DNA from: Thraustochytrium sp. TN22
Taxonomy: Eukaryota > Sar > Bigyra > Thraustochytrida > Thraustochytriidae
DNA: 64,000 nucleotides
NCBI GenBank assembly: GCA_013306675.1
Contig: JABLUY010000095.1
Coordinates: 58,409-122,408 of the forward strand
Direction: 5' to 3'
In this document: positions 49,931 to 58,903 of the stretch, one piece after another
How positions within the stretch are numbered: the stretch's first letter is position 1
How the letters are laid out: every line of letters begins with the position of its first letter
Made by a program: the position numbers and the translations under genes
The notes under the pieces: generated by a model
The model's database searches: none
What the model saw: the letters and a program-made list of their open reading frames with translations, nothing else
What the model was told of the DNA's origin: nothing

Positions 49931-52900
49931 TCATGCGCCACCGGCGCGACTCGCGGACTTCTTCTCCTCGCCCGAGTCCGCGCCGGCAAGCGACGCGTAG
50001 GCGCGCGTCGGCGTGGTAGGCCGCGTGAAGGAGCCGGAGCTGGTGCGCAAGCGCGGCTTGGACTCGTCAGCACGCAGCAGAAAGGCGTACCAGGCCGCGC
50101 AGCTCTGGACCTCAGACATGCTGCTGAGGCCGGCGAGATAGCCGTGGAGCTTTTGCACCTGGCGGTTCAGGTAGCCCGGCTGCAAGGTGGGCAGGAGCGT
50201 GGAGGAGGGCAAGACTGGCAGCTTGGAGGTGACGTCGGCGCCGAACTTGACGTCAAGCTCCTTGGCGAGGTCCTTGGCAAAGGTCTTGAAGTCGTTGTAG
50301 CGGCGCACGACGAGCACGCCCTCCTCCTGGGAGTCGTCGAACATCACGTTGATGGTGTAGCCGGCGTATGAGGAGGAGCTGTTCGGGTCACGTGAGATGA
50401 CGTAGCCCGTGACGGCGACCTTGAGCTTGGTGTTCTTGGCCTCCTCCGGGTCGATGTGCCTCGGCACGGTGGGCAGGCGAAAGAAGCCCTGGTTCATCAT
50501 GAGGTCCTGCACCTTGGCGTCCGGGCAGAGGCGCGTGATGTGGCGGTGCCAGCGTTCAAAGGCGCCCTCGCGTGTGAAGCGAATGTTGATGGCGCCGCCG
50601 CCTGTGTAAATGAGGCGAAGCAAGCGCTGCATGCGCGACCCCTGCACCAAGTGCACGGCGCTAAGGTCCACCTGGCGGATGGGCTGGACGCGCGGTTCGT
50701 GCTCGTAGTACTGCAGCGCGTGGCCGCCGCGGCGCAGCGCGAACCACTTGACGCTCTTGCCGGACCACTGCGTGCTGACGTTGACGGCGAGCTTGCCGTG
50801 CCGCGTGAGGTCGAAGAGCTCCGAGGGCGGCTCGTCGCTCTCCTCATCGTCAAAGGCGGTGTGCTCGCTCGCGTCGTCTTCCAGCGAGACGTCGTCGCCC
50901 CTCGAGAAGGGTGTGGTACCGTTGGCGGCGGCAGCGGCGGCGGCGGAAGCCGCAGCAACCTCCTTGTCCTCCGTGTCGACCGAGAGCGTACGCTCCGTGG
51001 CCTGGTCCGTGAGGTCATGGTCGGACACCGTGAGGTCGGCCGTGTCGCAGCCGCGCTCCGAGTCGGGCGCCGACGATACGCTCCAGCGACGCGGAAGCGC
51101 TTTCGCGGGGGGCGCGACGGCTTCGGATGGCGTGACGGCAAAGGCGCTGTGGCGCCGGCCGCGCCGCAGGTTGGCGCCAGCGCCCGGCGCCGGAGAGGGC
51201 ACCCGGGCGCTCTCCTGGCTGCCCTGCGCGTAGAGGTACTCCTGCTGCGCTTGCTGGATGCCGTCGACCCACCACTGCGCGAGGATCTGGGACTTGGCGG
51301 TGATGGTGTAGGATACGGTGGAATTTTTGCTGTTGCTCTGGTCCCGCACGACCAGCACGAATTCCTCGGACGGGCAGCGCAGCGCGCTGGGCGAGGCGGC
51401 ATTGGCCGCCGCGGCGAGGCGAGTCTCCTCGTCGTTGTGCTCCTGCTGCTTTTGCTGCTGTGCGGAGGTCTCATCCGGCGCGCCCGAGCCCGTGGAGGCG
51501 ACGCTGCGCGAGGAGGACGCGGTGGCGGTGGTGGCGGAGGAGCCCAGCGAGGAATTGGAGGCTGCCGAGGCGACGGCGCCCTTGAGCGAGGAGGTGAGGG
51601 CGTGGCCGATGCCCTCCTTGGCGAGCGCCTTGACGCGGATCTGGCAGCGGTCGAGCGGAATGGTGCCCTGCAGCGCGCCGGTGGCCTCGTGCACGTCCTT
51701 GTCGAAGAGGAAGAGGCCGTCGTCCTGGAGCACGGCGAAGCGCTGCGCCCAAAAGCCCTTGACCGGGCCCTCCTCCATGACGGCCTCGGTGGCGAGCGCC
51801 GGGTGCGAGAAGCTGAGGTTGAGCTGTCGCGGCGTGACGCGGATCTTGACCCCGCGCTCCTTGTAGAGCATGAGGACGGGCATGAGTGGCTCGCAGAGCG
51901 TCATGATGACGCCGAGCGTGAGCGAAGCGTTGCCCCAGTATGAGGAGTGCGCGCTGGTGGCCGAGGCGAGCTCCGCGACGCGTTCGTAGCGCGAGGTGGG
52001 CAGCCCAAAGTCGATGGGTCGCAGGCGCGAGGACTCGCTTGAGGCGCGCTTGGCATCGTCCGCCGTGAAGTGGAAGAGCTCTGCGTAGCGCAGCAGGATA
52101 TCCACCAGGCTCTGACCGTCCGCCTCGGTCGCGTACGGCAGCGTGATGGTGACGCCGGTCGCTTCGACCTCGTCCTTGATCTGTTCGCGCTTTTCCTTGC
52201 GGGCGGCCTCCGAAGAGGAGGAGGAGGCGCCATCCGTGGCCGCCGAGGCCTGCGAGCGCGGCGAAGTCTGCGAGCGCGGCGAGGCCTGCGTGGAGGCCGA
52301 CGCCGCCTCGGCCCCGGTCCCGGATGTTGTTGCTTCCTCGCCCGCAGCAGCGGTAGCGGCAGCGGCAGACGTCGATGCGGCGTCCGCGTCGTCACGGGCC
52401 TCGGCCTGGAGCTTTTGCTCTACGAGGAGCGGGCCAAGGCGCCAGGCGACGGGGTCATTGTTGTGGAAGAGGTTGACGACACGCACGCTCTCGGGCAGAA
52501 AATACGAGGGTATGTAGATGCCAGAGTCGTCGAAGAGATCGCCGCGGCACAGGTGCATGTAGGCGAGCGGGGAGCCGGCGAGGAAGAAGACATTGACCTC
52601 GAAGTCGAGGCGTGGCGTGCGAATGTCCTTGCGGCAGCGCGAGAGCAGGTCGAAGATGATCATGGAGCCGAGCGAGTGCGCAAAGATGGAGACGGGACCA
52701 GAGAAGCCCGGGTGCGTTTCCTTGAAGGACTTGTAGCGCTCATTGAGCTGCCACGCGACGCTGTCGATGATGCTCTGGCCGTAGCGCGAGGACCAGTACA
52801 GCAGACCGTCGGTCATGGCCTCGGTAACGAACTCGCGCAGCGACGCAATGCCCTCGGGCGCCGCCTCTTTGAGCACCTCCTCGACGTTGCATGACTCGCG

Positions 52901-53515
52901 CAGCGGCTCGTGCCACTCGATAGATTCGAAGTTGATCATCATGGGTAAGTCGCGCAGCGGGCCATCCGGGCCGAGCGCCTCATAGAACTTGCTTTTGAAG
53001 TCGTAAAAGCCGCCGGAGAGCTCCCCGTACGTACCGTCCCACGACATGCTGGAATCCTTGAAGTCGTGGTGCTTGCCGATCCCGTGCACGACCAAAATCA
53101 GGTGGTGCGCCTCCCGAAGCGACAGCTCCATGCTGTCGGGGAAGCTGGTCTGGCCCTCCTCCTGCTGCAGCATCTCAAAATGCGGCCGCAGGTCCTCGGA
53201 CCACACGTGCGGCATCACGCCACCGTTGCAGTCCGAGGTCTGCCGCGCCAGCATGAGTGGCGGCGCCGGCAGCGCCGACTCTGGCGATGACACCTCGCCA
53301 CCCTTGTCGCCGTCGTCCTCTGTGTCCTCGTCGCCCTCGTCCTCGGCGCGGACTTGGGCGCTCGTGCGCAGGCCCGCCTCGCGTCGCAGGTCCTCCATGG
53401 CGCCCACGAGATCCTCGACGAGGCTCTGCGCGTCCGGCGTCGCACGCACGCGGTGCGCCTCTGCGATGGCGCGCAGTCGGTCCAGCGCCCCCTGTACCGC
53501 CGCCGCCTCGTCCAT
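49931..53515 (-). CDS. DDHD phospholipase-like protein with two PH domains and a PX domain
   Basis: 1,194 residues. Residues ~125-380 are the lipase/DDHD part: LILVVHGIGKHHDF, the nucleophile elbow FAHSLGSM with S281, NVFFLAGSPLAYM and VNLFHNNDPVAWRLGPLL, the D-P-V-A-x-R-L mark of the PA-PLA1/DDHD family. A first PH-like fold follows at about 575-730 (GPVKGFWAQRFAVLQDDGLF), then a second (~930-1020; SGKSVKWFALRRGGHALQYY). A PX domain lies at ~1045-1160 (VVRRYNDFKTFAKDLAKEL, LPVLPSSTLLPT). DDHD enzymes hydrolyse phosphatidic acid or related lipids at ER-Golgi membranes; PH and PX bind phosphoinositides. Linkers are Ser/Ala-rich and acidic. The combination with PX is not one I know as standard. 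Confidence 0.9.
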   Translation of the reverse strand: MDEAAAVQGALDRLRAIAEAHRVRATPDAQSLVEDLVGAMEDLRREAGLRTSAQVRAEDEGDEDTEDDGDKGGEVSSPESALPAPPLMLARQTSDCNGGVMPHVWSEDLRPHFEMLQQEEGQTSFPDSMELSLREAHHLILVVHGIGKHHDFKDSSMSWDGTYGELSGGFYDFKSKFYEALGPDGPLRDLPMMINFESIEWHEPLRESCNVEEVLKEAAPEGIASLREFVTEAMTDGLLYWSSRYGQSIIDSVAWQLNERYKSFKETHPGFSGPVSIFAHSLGSMIIFDLLSRCRKDIRTPRLDFEVNVFFLAGSPLAYMHLCRGDLFDDSGIYIPSYFLPESVRVVNLFHNNDPVAWRLGPLLVEQKLQAEARDDADAASTSAAAATAAAGEEATTSGTGAEAASASTQASPRSQTSPRSQASAATDGASSSSSEAARKEKREQIKDEVEATGVTITLPYATEADGQSLVDILLRYAELFHFTADDAKRASSESSRLRPIDFGLPTSRYERVAELASATSAHSSYWGNASLTLGVIMTLCEPLMPVLMLYKERGVKIRVTPRQLNLSFSHPALATEAVMEEGPVKGFWAQRFAVLQDDGLFLFDKDVHEATGALQGTIPLDRCQIRVKALAKEGIGHALTSSLKGAVASAASNSSLGSSATTATASSSRSVASTGSGAPDETSAQQQKQQEHNDEETRLAAAANAASPSALRCPSEEFVLVVRDQSNSKNSTVSYTITAKSQILAQWWVDGIQQAQQEYLYAQGSQESARVPSPAPGAGANLRRGRRHSAFAVTPSEAVAPPAKALPRRWSVSSAPDSERGCDTADLTVSDHDLTDQATERTLSVDTEDKEVAAASAAAAAAANGTTPFSRGDDVSLEDDASEHTAFDDEESDEPPSELFDLTRHGKLAVNVSTQWSGKSVKWFALRRGGHALQYYEHEPRVQPIRQVDLSAVHLVQGSRMQRLLRLIYTGGGAINIRFTREGAFERWHRHITRLCPDAKVQDLMMNQGFFRLPTVPRHIDPEEAKNTKLKVAVTGYVISRDPNSSSSYAGYTINVMFDDSQEEGVLVVRRYNDFKTFAKDLAKELDVKFGADVTSKLPVLPSSTLLPTLQPGYLNRQVQKLHGYLAGLSSMSEVQSCAAWYAFLLRADESKPRLRTSSGSFTRPTTPTRAYASLAGADSGEEKKSASRAGGA

Positions 53516-53849
53516 GGTGCCCGCGCACGGGACGTCGACGAGAAGACGACGACGGGTTTTGCTTGCTTTGGCTTGGCTGAGTCAGCAGCGCAGCGTCACG
53601 CTTGTCACCCGGCCGTGTGAAGCGCAGGGGGTCAAGGCGAGGCCCGAAGAGACGGCACACAGGCAGAAGACGCAAGCACGCAGACGCAAGCACGCAGCAA
53701 AGTAAAGGTCGGCATGCACGCTAAGCCAAGGCAACAAAGACAGGCACGCAGCAAAGAAAGGTCGGCATCCATTTCGCCATCATTACCATGGTATCATCAT
53801 CATCATCTTCATTAACGTCGTCCTCGACCTCGTCCTCGTTCTCGCCACC

Positions 53850-53945
53850 GACAAGGAGGTCGCCGACCTGTGCAGTTAGAAACGCGCGCTTCTTGGCTGA
53901 CCACGCGCGCTTCTTGGCTGACCTCGCGCGCTTCTTAGCTGACCA
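53850..53945 (-). pseudogene. Decayed fragment copied from the neighbouring decarboxylase gene
   Basis: 53850-53902 aligns without gaps to 54283-54335 of the decarboxylase gene at about 42 of 53 bases, in the same orientation. Read on the minus strand it gives AKKRAFLTAQVGDLLV against AKKRTLPTAQVGDLFV in the intact protein. Its N-terminal side has been tandemly triplicated as 21-bp units (53883-53945). No catalytic residue is included. Confidence 0.7.
53883..53945 (-). repeat. Three tandem 21-bp units
   Basis: cgcgcgcttcttggctgacc plus one variable base at 53883-53903, 53904-53924 and 53925-53945; unit 3 has one more change. Each codes a (W/R)SAKKRA-like heptapeptide on the minus strand. Confidence 0.95.
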
Positions 53946-54100
53946 TGCCGACTGATCATGATGGCCCAGGCAGCAAGCAAGAGGCGCAAGAGGCGAGCAG
54001 CAGCAAAGAAACATCGTCATCCTCTTGGGCATCATCGGCATCATCATCACCCTCGGCCTCATATCACTTTCGTTGTTTTCGTCGTCCTCGGACAAGCACG

Positions 54101-55384
54101 TCACTGGGAAGCAGCCTCACCCGGCATGTGCGTGTTGGCAAAGAGACCCTCGATGGTCTCACGATCGCGAATGAGGTAGTCCGTGGCGCCAGCGTCACGG
54201 AGCAGAACCTCGGGAGCGCGGAGCTTGCCGTTGTACTGAAAGCCCATGGAGTGGGAGTGCGCGCCAGTGTCAGCAATGACAAAAAGGTCGCCAACCTGGG
54301 CGGTGGGAAGCGTGCGCTTCTTGGCGAACCAGTCGTTGTTCTCGCAGAGCGTGCCGACGACGTTGGCCTCGGCCTCGGCCTCGCCGCGCGCCTCCGCAGT
54401 GGGCACGTAAATATGGTGGTAGGACCCGTACATGCCGGGGCGCATGAGGTTGGCCATGCAGGCATCGAGGCCGTAGTAAGTCTCGTAGGAGCGCTTGATG
54501 GCATGGCAGCGCGAGACGAGGAAGCCGTAGGGGCCGGTAATGTAGCGGCCGTTCTCCATGTAGAGGCGCGGCCAGTTGTCGCGAAAGACGGCCGGCATGT
54601 TGGACTCGAACTTGGCCTTGAGGCGGGCCACGAGCGAGGGCACGTCAACCTGCTCCTGGTCGGGCTTGTAGGCGACGCCGAGGCCGCCGCCGAGGTTGCA
54701 GAACTCGAAGGTGATGCCGAGCTCGTTGTTGAGGCGCTCCATGGTCTCGAGCAGCACGGTGACGGTGTCCATCCAGTAGTCCTCGTTCAGCACGCAGCTG
54801 CCGGTCATCATGTGGATGCCAAAGCGCGTGGCGCCGGCCTCCTTGGCCTTGCGGTACGCCTCGACGATCTGGAAGGGCGGCACGCCAAACTTGGCGTTGG
54901 GCCCGCCGAGCACGTTGCTGACGCTCTCGGAGTCGGTGCGGCCGAGGCCCGGGTTGAGGCGGAAGGAGATGAGGTCCGAGCACTTGCCGCGCGCCTCCAC
55001 GAGCGAGTCGACGAGCGAGACGTCGTCCAGGTTGATGATGACGCCCTGGTCAAAGGCCTTGCCGAGGTCCTCCTTGCTGGTGTAGTTGGACGTGTACATG
55101 GTCATCTCGCCCGGCACGCCGAGCTTCTTGGCGATGTAGAGCTCGGACGTGGACGAGCAGTCCAGGCCAAAGCCCTCGTCCACGAGCAGCTTGAGGATGG
55201 CCGGGTTGGGCAGCGCCTTGACGGCGAAGAACTGCTGGAAGCTGGGGAACTCGCTGCGGAAGCTCTTGAGCAGCGTGCGCGCGTTCTCCACGATGGCGTC
55301 CCCATCGTACAGCTGCAGCGGCGTGCCGTACTTGGCCGCCAGCTCCTCCAGGCGCGCCACGCTCACGGGCACCGGCCTCGGCAT
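54101..55384 (-). CDS. lysA: Fold-III PLP decarboxylase, diaminopimelate decarboxylase type
   Basis: 427 residues from the ATG at 55384 (MPRPVPVSVARLEELAAKYG). The PLP lysine is K56 in FFAVKALPNPAILKLL. Other family marks are FGLDCSSTSELYIAKKLG, RLNPGLG, FGIHMMTGSCVLNEDYW, the Gly-rich phosphate loop LGGGLG, the CESGD-like active-site block C347-E-N-N-D351, and the closing GAHSHSMGFQYNGKLRAPEVLL. These place it with diaminopimelate decarboxylases, which make L-lysine from meso-DAP, rather than ornithine decarboxylase. In the family C347 and D351 come from the second subunit of a dimer. No transit peptide is evident if the start is right; the frame stays open upstream to 55594 with a low-complexity Arg-rich stretch. 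A relative acting on another amino acid is possible. Confidence 0.85.
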   Translation of the reverse strand: MPRPVPVSVARLEELAAKYGTPLQLYDGDAIVENARTLLKSFRSEFPSFQQFFAVKALPNPAILKLLVDEGFGLDCSSTSELYIAKKLGVPGEMTMYTSNYTSKEDLGKAFDQGVIINLDDVSLVDSLVEARGKCSDLISFRLNPGLGRTDSESVSNVLGGPNAKFGVPPFQIVEAYRKAKEAGATRFGIHMMTGSCVLNEDYWMDTVTVLLETMERLNNELGITFEFCNLGGGLGVAYKPDQEQVDVPSLVARLKAKFESNMPAVFRDNWPRLYMENGRYITGPYGFLVSRCHAIKRSYETYYGLDACMANLMRPGMYGSYHHIYVPTAEARGEAEAEANVVGTLCENNDWFAKKRTLPTAQVGDLFVIADTGAHSHSMGFQYNGKLRAPEVLLRDAGATDYLIRDRETIEGLFANTHMPGEAASQ

Positions 55385-55842
55385 CGCGCGCGAGCGAGCG
55401 CTCCTCTTCGCCGCCCTGCTCTTGCTGCTGCTGCTGCTGCTGCCCTCGCTCGCTGCCGCTCGCTGCGCTCGGCCGCTCCTCGGTTGCAGGTCTGGCTGCG
55501 GGCGAGGGGGCCTTGGCGGCCGTGCCTGCGGTCGCCGTCGCGGCGCCTGGCGGGTCCTAGGCCTACTAGCTGGCGCGCCCGGCCTCCCTCCCACTTGTGA
55601 CTAGTGGCTGCGCTGCGCAGCCTGTGCAGCCTGCAGTGCCAGGAGCGCGGTGCCGGCGCGTTCCGCCTGTGCACGATGGAGACTACGTCGGCGGAACCGG
55701 CCGCGCCGGAGCGCGCCCCGGTTTCGCCGCTGCAGCGCAGCCGCAGGCAGGCAGGCGAGGCCAGGCCAGGCGAGCGAGGCGAGGCGCGGCGGCGAGGGCG
55801 CGCGGCAGAGCGAGCGGCGAGGAGCGGCGGCGGAGCGGCGGA

Positions 55843-55877
<35 letters not shown>

Positions 55878-56004
55878 AGCGTCGCGAGCTCGCACCCGGC
55901 AGCGCGCGTGGGGCCGCGGTCGGCAGCAGGCAGGCAGGCAGACAGCAGGCAGGCAGGCAGGCGGGGCGAGGGAGCGGGCGACGCGCGCGCGCGAGAGGGA
56001 GAGG
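55385..56004. promoter_or_regulatory. Divergent promoter region, decarboxylase / NDUFA6
   Basis: 620 bp separate two starts on opposite strands. It contains (CTG)7 at about 55422-55442, (GGC)n at about 55848-55875, and CAGGCAGG runs at about 55927-55961 before the NDUFA6 ATG. The open frames across it are low-complexity. Confidence 0.45.
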
Positions 56005-56364
56005 ATGGCGTCCGCGGCGGCAGGCGCTGTGCGCCAGGCGCGTGTGGTGAGCCTGTACAGGCGGTGTCTGAAGGAGGTCCCGCGCACCATTATGATCTTC
56101 GACATGGACCACCCAGAAACCGAGATCCGCGGCCGTGTGCGTGGCCTCTTCGACAAGAACAAGGACGTCACCGACCCGCGCATCGTCGACGCTCTGCTGC
56201 TCAAGGGCGAGCTCGACCTGGAGGAGGTCGTCAACGTGTGGAAGCAGAAGGCTCACGTCTCCCGCATGCTCGGCTACGACAACGAGGCCAAGCCGGTGCT
56301 CGAGGACTACAAGGATGAGTCGCCCTTCCTGCACAAGTTCTACTCCAACCAGCTGCGCTTCTAA
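56005..56364 (+). CDS. NDUFA6: Complex I LYR subunit NDUFA6 (B14)
   Basis: 119 residues from the ATG at 56005 (context aggATGG). The LYR motif is at L17-Y18-R19 (RVVSLYRRCLKEVPRT), followed by RGRVRGLFDKNKDVTDPRIV and LEEVVNVWKQKAHVSRML, the two blocks conserved in NDUFA6/B14. LYR proteins bind mitochondrial acyl-carrier protein; this one anchors it to the matrix arm of respiratory complex I. Length is close to the family (about 125-130). The frame extends upstream to 55597 through repeats, which I exclude. The gene is convergent to the DHX33-like helicase. Confidence 0.93.
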   Translation: MASAAAGAVRQARVVSLYRRCLKEVPRTIMIFDMDHPETEIRGRVRGLFDKNKDVTDPRIVDALLLKGELDLEEVVNVWKQKAHVSRMLGYDNEAKPVLEDYKDESPFLHKFYSNQLRF

Positions 56365-56692
56365 GTTTTTTTGGGAAAGGCAGCAATCCTGGTCGCAAGC
56401 ATAGTAACAGAAGAAGAAGATGATGGCAAGGAGAAGTTCACAAAAGGAAGGAGACGGAGTTTGTTGCAAAGCAAGGGTGCTACTGTGCTCGCGGTGCCGC
56501 ACTCGCGCTGCAACAAGGGGCGATGGAGACGAAAGGGCGATGCAGGGATGCTCCTGCGCTTATGCGTGAAGTGGGCAGGTGGGGTTGAACTCACTTGGAG
56601 AGAGACATACAGATCTTACTACCACATACACACACAAACAAAAGGGCGCAGGGACGCGAGCTTGGTTTGCTCGGCCCGGGCCAAATCATGGG
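56365..56692. other. Convergent intergenic region
   Basis: 3' spacer between NDUFA6 (+) and the DEAH helicase (-). Less GC-rich; gaagaagaagatgatgg-type purine stretch near 56411 and cacatacacacacaaacaaa near 56624. No gene is seen. Confidence 0.5.
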
Positions 56693-58903
56693 TCAGTCAC
56701 ACATGAGCAGAGCACGACGCTTGGCTAGACGCTTGTTCTCGTCTTTTCCAGGCGTCGTAGTGTGGCGATCAGACTTTGCAGACTTGCGATCAGCAGAGAC
56801 GGCACGAGGGGCGGAGGCAATCGACGAAGACGTAAAGAGGTGCGGTGCGCACTCGAGCAACCAACTCTGGTCAATGGAGGCAACCATCTTGAGGTACTTT
56901 CTGGAGGTGAGCACGAGCTCATTGAAGACGATCCAGTCCGGCATGGGATCGCGGCGCGCGAGCGCCGAGGAAGGGTGCACGCGCGCCTCAATGCCCTCGG
57001 CCGTGGTGCGGTAGCGCGTACCAGGCTGCGCGCCATCGGGCGGGAGCTTTTGCGCGATGCGCAGCGGAAAAGCCGCCACGAGGCAACGCAGCACGCGGTC
57101 CTCCTCAGAGAGCTCCGGATCCGATGACGCGATTTTGGTGGGCACGGGCGTCTTGACGGCCGGTGCCACCGATGCTGCCTTTGTGGTCTTGAGGTTGGCC
57201 AGCATGGAGACGAGCTGGTCGCGCACGCGGCGTGCCTTGACGAGCGTGCCAAACTTGAGAAAAGAGGCCTTGCACCAGTCCTTGGCAGCCTTGGCGTCCT
57301 GGAAGCCGTCATAGACATTGAGCAGCGTGAGGTGGTCGGCTGCAAAGGACAGGAAGCGAGCGTGCGCGTCGATGGCGTCGCGGCGCGCGGCGCGCGGCGT
57401 GTAAAAGGGCGTCTCGACGCTGCACATGGCGGCGATGGTGAGCGCCTGTTCGAGGCAGTCGAAGCGGTCAGCGGCGTCCAGCAGGAACTTGGCGTGCATA
57501 GGGTCGAGCGGGAGAGCGGCCATGCGGCGGCCGAGGTCCGTGAGGCGCGGCAGCGCGGCCTCGGCCTTGGACTTGGCGTCAGGGGCGGCCGCTGCGAGCG
57601 TGGCGGCCTCGTGGCGCGACGGCACGTCGACGGCCCCGAGCGACACGAGGTTGAAAACGGCCTGCGTGAGCGCGGCGGGCGGCGGCGCGTCGACAAAGTC
57701 AAAGCCGGCCACGTCGCGCACACCGAGCGTCATGAGCTGCAGCACGACCTGGGAGAGCTCCACGCGCTTGATCTCCGGCACGGTGCGCGGGCGCAGGCGG
57801 AAAAAGGCCGTCTCCGGGTAGAGGCGGAAGCACTTGCCCGGGCCTTCGCGGCCTGCGCGACCCGTGCGCTGCCAGGCCTGCTCCTGCGAAACCGGAACGA
57901 CCTGGAGCAGCTCTAGGCCGGACTTGGCCGAGTACGCCTTGGCCTTGACGACACCCGTGTCGATGACCACGCGCACGCCCGGGATGGTGATGGAGGTCTC
58001 GGCGATGTTGGTGGCCAGCACGACCTTGCGCGCGCCGTCTGGTGCTGGCTCGAAGACGCGCATCTGCTCGTGAGCCGGCAGCGCCGCGAACATGGGGCAC
58101 ACGATGAGGCGTGCGGCGCTCGGCGGGAGGCGCCGCGCGCGCTCCTCGAGCAGCTCGGCGCACGACTCAATCTCCTCCTGGCCGGTCAAGAACACCAGAA
58201 TGTCGCCTGGCAACGGCTCGTCCGTGTGCGCCTGCAGCGCCGCCACCACGGCCGCGTCCAAGTAGTCCTTTTGCGGCGTCTCCGCGTACAGCGTCTCGAC
58301 GCGGTGCTGGCGGCCCTGGATGTGCACGGCGACCGGGCGATCAAAGCTGTTCTCGCTCTCGCCGCCCGCGGTCGCAGGACTGAAGAAGTCCAAAAACGTG
58401 CGCACGTCCAGCGTCGCTGACATGACCACGACGCGCAGCGGCATGTGGCCCGTGCGGCGGGCGCGCTGCGCGCGGCGCACGATGCCAAAGAGCACGTCCG
58501 TGCCGAGCGAGCGCTCGTGCGCCTCGTCCAGCACCACCACCGAGTAGCGCAGCAGCTGTGGGTCCAGCATGGCCTCGCGCAGCAGCATGCCGTCCGTGAG
58601 GAAGCGCAAGCGCGTCTGCTTGCTCGTCCGGTCGTCGAAGCGCACGCAGTACCCTACGAAGCTGCCGAGCTTGGCCTTGCGCTCCCAGCACACGCGCTGC
58701 GCCAGGCTCATGGCCGCCACGCGACGCGGCTGCGTCACCGCCACGCGCCCGCCCAGCCCGCGCTCCTCCACCACGTACTGCGGAATCTGCGTCGACTTGC
58801 CGCTGCCCGTCTCGCCCACCACCACCACCGTGCCATGCTTCGTGCACAGGTCCACCAGCAGCTCGCGCGCCTGCGCCACGGGCAGCTGCACTTGCTGCGC
58901 CAT
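56693..58903 (-). CDS. DHX33: DEAH-box RNA helicase, DHX33-like
   Basis: 736 residues; human DHX33 has 707. Motifs in order: Walker A GETGSGKS (30-37), TQPRRVAAMSLAQRV, FLTDGMLLREAM, DEAH at 126-129, SAT at 162-164, FLTGQEEIE, TNIAETSITIPGVRVVIDTG and QRTGRAGRE. The C-terminal part has the winged-helix, ratchet and OB-fold layout of DEAH proteins (LGRRMAALPLDPMHAKFLL, DHLTLLNVYDGF, DWCKASFLKF, ARVHPSSAL). The minimal N-terminus before Walker A and these blocks fit DHX33 best among DHX15/16/35/33. DHX33 works in ribosomal RNA synthesis and translation initiation in animals; role here is inferred. The start MAQQVQLPVAQARE matches the conserved 'LPxxQxR' Q-motif. Confidence 0.9.
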   Translation of the reverse strand: MAQQVQLPVAQARELLVDLCTKHGTVVVVGETGSGKSTQIPQYVVEERGLGGRVAVTQPRRVAAMSLAQRVCWERKAKLGSFVGYCVRFDDRTSKQTRLRFLTDGMLLREAMLDPQLLRYSVVVLDEAHERSLGTDVLFGIVRRAQRARRTGHMPLRVVVMSATLDVRTFLDFFSPATAGGESENSFDRPVAVHIQGRQHRVETLYAETPQKDYLDAAVVAALQAHTDEPLPGDILVFLTGQEEIESCAELLEERARRLPPSAARLIVCPMFAALPAHEQMRVFEPAPDGARKVVLATNIAETSITIPGVRVVIDTGVVKAKAYSAKSGLELLQVVPVSQEQAWQRTGRAGREGPGKCFRLYPETAFFRLRPRTVPEIKRVELSQVVLQLMTLGVRDVAGFDFVDAPPPAALTQAVFNLVSLGAVDVPSRHEAATLAAAAPDAKSKAEAALPRLTDLGRRMAALPLDPMHAKFLLDAADRFDCLEQALTIAAMCSVETPFYTPRAARRDAIDAHARFLSFAADHLTLLNVYDGFQDAKAAKDWCKASFLKFGTLVKARRVRDQLVSMLANLKTTKAASVAPAVKTPVPTKIASSDPELSEEDRVLRCLVAAFPLRIAQKLPPDGAQPGTRYRTTAEGIEARVHPSSALARRDPMPDWIVFNELVLTSRKYLKMVASIDQSWLLECAPHLFTSSSIASAPRAVSADRKSAKSDRHTTTPGKDENKRLAKRRALLMCD

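Larger units (their letters stand above)
53516..54100. other. Spacer with decayed decarboxylase fragment and repeats
   Basis: This lies upstream of the DDHD gene and downstream of the decarboxylase gene. A ~25-bp block (cacgcagcaaag(t)aaaggtcggcat) occurs at 53691-53715 and 53745-53768. ATC/TCA trinucleotides recur near 53783-53815 and 54010-54055. No intact gene. Confidence 0.5.

Noticed and set aside
50456-51943. 495-codon open frame on the plus strand
   Set aside because: Antisense to the PH region of the DDHD protein; Ala/Val/Gly/Arg-rich with no recognisable domain.
53721-54104. 127-codon minus-strand frame downstream of the decarboxylase
   Set aside because: It contains the decayed decarboxylase fragment but the rest is Asp/Met simple-repeat sequence and Cys-rich filler; a relic, not a gene.
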